This document shows positions 58,141 through 64,000 of a stretch of DNA of 64,000 nucleotides, one piece after another. The position numbers were made by a program, and so were the translations under genes. The stretch's first letter is position 1; each line of letters begins with the position of its first letter. Below the pieces are notes generated by a model that saw only the letters and a list, made by a program, of their open reading frames with translations, made no database searches and was not told the origin of the DNA. This DNA is from Streblospio benedicti (taxonomy: Eukaryota; Annelida; Polychaeta; Spionida; Spionidae). The DNA lies in the NCBI GenBank assembly GCA_019095985.1, contig CM032665.1, positions 33,358,995 through 33,422,994 of the forward strand. The letters are read 5' to 3'.

Positions 58141-60746
58141 GTTTTAGTTGGGATGGACTTACACAATTACGTAACAGGAGTGATTCAATGTGATTCTCAG
58201 CATGCCTCTTTCTCTTTGACCACACGGGTATTAGCTAGTTGTAAATGAATGTGCAGATATATAATTTTCTATTACATTATGTTTTCATCACTTTTTGTTA
58301 CCACGCACGAGCAATGTACATTGACATGGACATGAAAAAACAATGGTGTCCAGTTTTACCACACACTGGGGTCAGATGGAACACATCCAACATATAACTT
58401 CAATGACTTCTCGAAAAACGAAAAATGAATCATTGGTGAATTTAAAAAGGTTATGACTAGAGGTATTAAATGTGAGAGAGCACGTTTTGCTCTTGCTTAA
58501 AGGATCCACGCGGGGTACAAAGTGTGAAAATTGTCCCACTTAGCCTCAGTCTCTCCTAAATGCCTCAATCGTCATTATTATAACAAAAGTGGACTAAGAA
58601 CGCCACCAGGGGCCCCCCTAGTATCACGGTATCAGTATCAGTGTATGGGGATGCACATCAACTTAACATTTTCTGTGAAATTATTCCAATCATTTTTAGT
58701 AATAACGGTTACATGCGTAATACTCAAATTCTTCAATAAAAAATAGTTGTCAGTTTTCATGAAATGTCTTAAAGGGGGTAGATTTATTTTGAATGTTTGT
58801 GGGAAGATGGTATGCAAAACTATGAGGGAAGGTATTTTTTTCCTTTTGAAAGCATATCCTCAGATTGATGCCACCTCTAAGAACGCGCAATTATTATCTA
58901 ATGAATTCCGTACAACATCTTAAATTGTTACAAACTATTATTTATTTTACACTAATTACCTTATGATAAGGTGATAATAAAGGTTCTTATAATTAATTCA
59001 GTCACTATAGAAAAACTGACAAAGGAAGTTCAATAACATCTTGAAAGTTGGGTCTTTCTATACACATTCTGCCTCTCAATTACAATGTATATTCTTGTAT
59101 GGGCAACACTATCCTCCAAGACTTCAATTAAATGCAGAGGTAATTAAAGTTACTTCCACTATTGCCCAAGGGCCATGTACATGTATCTTTAATGCCGCAC
59201 CTTTATATCTGACACCAGTGTGTTCGCCACCTTTGATAACGATGTCCCATTGCTACTTAAACCGGTATCACATAGCACTTAAGATTATATATGACATAAT
59301 AGAAACATTGAGACATCCACTTTCATGCCTGTCTTCTCTGAGACAGAAGAAAGATGAGAAGAATACATAACAGGCAGGCGTACAGTTAAGAACTATCATC
59401 CGAGGTACCAGGCATTGCATAAACAGTTAAACGGTGTTGCTTGTTAAATAACTATTAGTATACATACACTTGTAAATTATAATTCATACTCGTGATACGC
59501 TCAAAGATCTTTATCACATCTTCACAAAAGGACTATACAATTACATGTAAACATTATGGATTGCAATATTTTCTTTAAAATTCATTTTATTCAATTCTAT
59601 CCGCAATGTCCACATTCCAAGAAGCATTTTCTTTGGGTTCATTGCTACTTCATGGGTGATTAAACATTTCTTTTCTGCATGTACTCTGCATAGCCATATT
59701 TTAAAACCAATGGTGAGTCACGTGACAACGCATTTTGTTAAAAAAGAACTATTGTGTAGGTTATTCGAGATATACACGATTAGGGACAAAAAGTCACTCA
59801 ATCATATATATATATGTTTGGAATGGAAAAAATTAGTCCCACGCCTGCACCTTTACAAATTGATAACAAGAAAGCGTTCTATATCCATATTAATGACAGT
59901 TGAGCGTGTATGAAAACATTCTACAAAATAGATGAATGAACTTGTCTACTTTATTTGTTTGACAGAATGGAATTCCCTTGAAACACAAAAAAAGCACTAA
60001 ATTGGCGTGTCTTGGCCCCATTTTGTACTTCATGGAATTGTGTAGTAGGAAATGAGATAATGTTGAATGGAAGTCTTTTTGATATACCACACATTATATA
60101 CGTTTTTGTGGTAGCTTTCAATCTTTCACTTGATAGACTATTGCATCATTACCATTACCATTTAGCCCCAATCAACAATTGGCGTGTAATTAATTGGGCA
60201 AATAAACGACGTGGTTTGAAGTAAATGAGTTATATGAAGCGGGCACGCGACAATTTGAAGTGGCTGGGTGCTATGATTGCTTCAATTAATCTCAACAAGG
60301 GTAGGCCATTAGATAGTATTGTGAAGGTTGTTTACACAGGTAGCCGCTGAATTGGTGTAATAACCAGGTCAATTCAAAATAATCTTTTGCATTGCACTCT
60401 AATAATAAATGTTAACCACAATAAGTATTAATCTACTAAACCATCATTATGTTATCTCATACTGCAGAAAAAATATACCGCTTGTTTCTTCTTGGTACAT
60501 ATTCTAGTGGGTCAGCAACACAGAAAAAAAACTCTTATAACAACTTTTTATTCATATGATAATAATGGAGCTGTATTTGTTTTTTTAATAAATTTTATAC
60601 TTGTACCATACATACAGCAAAGCTTTAACGGATGCAGTTTTGTTTGTGTCATACTGCAATGTCCATTGTAAAATCTTGTGAAATATTATGGTATTGAAAA
60701 TATACGGTATTGCAATTGAGCAATGTAAAATCTGCCACCTCCTTGC
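58141..60746. other. Non-coding stretch, nothing recognised
   Basis: No supported exon or shared repeat. Confidence 0.45.
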
Positions 60747-60789
60747 CCCCCCCCCCCCACCCCCACCCCCCCTCACACACACACACACA
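60747..60789. repeat. Poly-C tract followed by (CA)n
   Basis: Three C runs separated by single A bases, then about six CA units. The minus strand has G runs able to form a quadruplex. Confidence 0.85.
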
Positions 60790-62573
60790 ATTGAATGGGA
60801 AGTTACGCCATATATTGATTCCTTCAATAATTGTTTTACTACACTTTAAAATGCAAAATTTGATAGGATTATCCGTATCTAGTATTTGGGCTTTATCAAT
60901 GTTTCCTTCCATCTAAATAGAAAGACAATCATGTGGTTAGTATCATTGAGAATTGCGTATTGTTTTAACATTGCATCAACCATTGAGTCTAACGTCACCA
61001 TATCTAATAGTAGACCAAAGTACTATATACACTGTTCACCATAAACTCTCATCGTGGGAACAGATGAAAAATAGTTAGTGACATCCATAAAAACTTCTGT
61101 GAAAACATGATATATGGTAGCACATATCAATAAGAGTGGAAAACAGGCTTCACAGTGGCCAAAAGCGGAAGTTATACATTCGTTAGCGCCACAACAGGGC
61201 GGCCATACAGATGTGATACGTTTAAATCAGTGAGCCATAAAGAAGCAGGCGGCTTTTCTCCCACGACAGACGCCGATGCCGTTTGAAATGCTGCGCGCGC
61301 CGCGCCACTATATTAGATGAGAGTCAGAGGTGGTCAGCGAGGACAATCACAGGAGTTTAAAAATGTGGCGAAGTGGCATCATACGTGGATTACTTTGACA
61401 AGGACTTTTATTACAAACGTGCAAATGGTGAGGTCTTGTATACTGTATACAAAAACATTTGATTGGCGTGTGTTTAAAATGATTATTATGTTGTTGGGGC
61501 TGGGGTGAAAAGCTTTACTAAAGCATTACCACTGCTGGCATAGGAATATCGTCTATTTATTGTCCGTGCGATGCAGTACTGTAAGACTATATGGCTAACA
61601 CAATCGCGCATTTGGCATGATGACTGTTTGCGTGATGGGGAAATGAGATAATGTGAGGCTATGTATAGAAGACAACCAGGTTTGGCCACTTATGAGCGCA
61701 TGTTTCTATCATTATGTTAGTAACCACAGCCACGGTATTGGAAAGGACAAGCTTACATTCTATATTGGGTTTTTGCCGGGGGGGGTCCAAATATTTTACT
61801 TTACGTAACATTTTGTTCCGACGCGTTTATTGACCATTCATGTATTGTAATTTCATCCTCAAATGCTGGTCAGATTAAAAGGATTTGCATAATTGACACA
61901 ATGTTTTTGTGTGTTTGTAGCTTTCAAACGTGTCCAATTGCAACATTATGACTGACATCCCGGGTACCGCCCGCGCAATATCCACTTATTGCCCTATTAC
62001 TTAAACTGTCAGCACAAATCCTTACACTGTCACTGTTGAGAGCTCTTTCACAAAGCTCGTGGATTTCGACATTACATTAGAACGATTTAGAATTTGCTTT
62101 AGGTAATGCATCCAGGCAAACAAAAATGTAGAACCGACCTTGATATTGACCCAATTCGATTGTTGAAACTGTCAAAGTTGATGGCGGGAACTGGTAGTCA
62201 CAAGAGTGTAAGTTCGATCCACGCACTATCTACTGTTGTATAATCGGGTGAGTTCTGTAGATGCACAGTAATAATAGGAATATGTCACAGTGCATGTAAT
62301 ATGATTGCATAATGTCCCTAAATGCCAAACCTTGAAGAGCTCTTCACTTTCTGAGTGCAAGTGCAACACAACCGGGCGTAAATACATCCCAAAGACGTCC
62401 AGTAAACAGCAAAAATGTAATGCAGTGCACTTGTAATCGACTAGACACTCATACAGACAAGAATGTGGAAATCTTTCATGGTGCTGCTTTGCACGTTACC
62501 CCACACACCGAATGGAAGTCATCTGAATAGCGTGGACCAAATCAATGAACAGTGATCGATGCCCGTCATAATA
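60790..62573. other. Non-coding stretch with a small CpG-rich patch
   Basis: A GC-rich patch (61250-61310, GCGCGCGCCGCGCC) contrasts with its surroundings and might mark a promoter; no exon follows that I can support. A lone B-box-like word (AAGTTCGATCCACGC) occurs near 62210. Confidence 0.4.
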
Positions 62574-62735
62574 CGATAGAACCTCTCTAATAGAACCACT
62601 TCTGGGACCAGTGTTAGGTGGTCTCTATACAGAGGTTAGCTTTGGTAGATTTTCGAAGGTTTGGGGCGGTGAGAAGTGGTCTTATTATAGAGGAGGTTGT
62701 CTCAATATAGTTGTGGTCTTAAATGGTTTCTAGTG
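62574..62735 (+). mobile_element. Pogo-type MITE, copy 6
   Basis: It begins CGATAGAACCTCTCTAATAG and contains 'ggaccagtgttaggtggtct' and 'ttggtagattttcgaaggtt'. TA lies on both sides (62572-62573, 62736-62737). The right end is worn (TTTCTAGTG). Confidence 0.75.
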
Positions 62736-64000
62736 TAATTACCGAACCCTGATGTAGGACTCAGCCTAAGCTCAAAGTAAGAGGCCACGTTTCGGATGCC
62801 GCCCTCTTGATGTAGGTCAATGCTCGGCGCTACCCTGGATATTACTTTTACTATCAAATCCTTAAAGATGTGCATGCACCGCTATTCAATTTCATCCTTT
62901 CTCCACCTCCACCCTGCACATATGAATTCCGCCATGCATGGCTATTTATTTTCTGTCCACTTTCCTGCCTGCACAGTCATTACAAGCCTGCACATCACCG
63001 CCACATAAAAATCAACTTTCTTGAGGGTCCTTTCACGTATTTCAAATTTATATAATTTGAAAACTAAACTCAAATTGTTGCAAATGGCGAAAACTAAATT
63101 CTAGCTATGCATTTCTTTATTATATACTTGCAGAATAGCACTTTTTCAAAAGCATAATTCCCTCTTCAATTGTACTATATAACCTCATCAAACGTTGCAA
63201 TGGAACCAGTCCGTTTACTCACACCATATTTTGTACGTCACGTCGAGTGGTTGGACAGAGACAGCCTCGCCGCGTGGCCTGACCAGGGCACGCCACGGGG
63301 GAATAGCCACTCATACAGCACACACGTCTGCCATATCACATTTACAATCCCATGAATGTTTGATGAAACTTCTCTGCACCCACTATGAAAAAGCCAGTGC
63401 TATGTGAGTCATGTTAAATCTTTGCATATTATTTGGAATTATGTCTGTATTCTCTTAATTGTGGATTGGACTGGATTATCAAACTATCGTAGAATAAACG
63501 TATTTGGTGCGAGTTCTATCCAAGACGGTTCTTCAGGAAGGCTACGTAATATTAGGGCTACCATAATAACATGATTATTTCAACTTCTTGTCAATGCCTT
63601 CTACTTTTCACTATTGCCTGGCGGGTGCCGGTTGTAAATTTTCATGAGAATCATACAATCATACATATACCGTGATAAGTGTAAGTTAATCTTTAGCAAT
63701 ATTTTACCATACGGTTGCCGTGTATTTTTTACATTAATGATTATATTATTTCAGTTCCTCATGCATACGTGTATTTTCTTGTAAGACGTGAAGGGTGCAG
63801 TAAATATGACAATAAAGGCAACTGTGCATTGTCTAAAGGCAATACATTAATTCTAAAAGACAACTAGAAATATTACGAATATTACACGAAATAACGGCGC
63901 AACTTTTTGTGTATTTTAATAAGGGAACGATCATAAATAACAATACCGGGGGTGGGGTCGTCCATTTTTTGGGCGCAAAGAAAAAGTAAACCGACCCCCC
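62736..64000. other. Non-coding stretch, nothing recognised
   Basis: No gene was recognised. The window ends in a C run that is probably cut mid-feature. Confidence 0.4.

Overview
This is animal nuclear DNA, most likely from a marine invertebrate. It is AT-rich, gene-poor and densely seeded with short interspersed repeats, with spliced exons (GT/AG) of much higher GC than their surroundings. I could not fix the phylum. The repeat content (a CR1/L2-type LINE, a Penelope-like fragment, tRNA-derived SINEs, pogo-type MITEs, Helitron-like elements) fits a deuterostome or lophotrochozoan equally well.

The one gene I can support firmly is a rhodopsin-class G-protein-coupled receptor on the minus strand. 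Three exons are visible, at 13073-13233, 12024-12247 and 10656-11478. They join in phase and give about 401 residues with all seven membrane segments, ERY at the end of helix 3 and an NSxxNFxxY motif in helix 7. The first coding exon with the start codon was not found. Its introns hold two decayed extra copies of the helix-1 exon and several MITEs, one of which ends about 8 bases from a splice donor. Two weaker exon candidates are at 38257-38401 (+) and 51671-52018 (-).

The rest is mobile-element debris. At 3.1-4.5 kb there is a Helitron-like non-autonomous element: a palindrome, a roughly 450 bp microsatellite, diverged units of about 150 bp, and a terminal hairpin followed by CTAG. A second copy at 40.7-43.7 kb appears split by a LINE (41.9-43.5 kb) and a tRNA-derived SINE. 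Three MITE families recur: a pogo-type family (seven copies, TA target sites), a family with CAGATCCAGG ends (four copies), and single-copy foldbacks at 13.3, 32.0, 34.7, 48.3 and 52.7 kb. tRNA-like repeats fall into at least three families, one of which is built as two tRNA-like halves facing each other (1.0, 44.0, 44.3 kb). A nearly identical two-part tandem duplication lies at 18.0-19.8 kb. A Penelope-like C-terminal fragment lies at 48.6-49.2 kb on the minus strand.

Long stretches at 8.4-9.9, 15.4-17.8, 20.1-25.7, 27.4-31.3, 35.6-38.2, 54.1-57.3 and 58.1-64.0 kb hold no gene I can recognise. No retrovirus-like, LTR or Polinton element was recognised.
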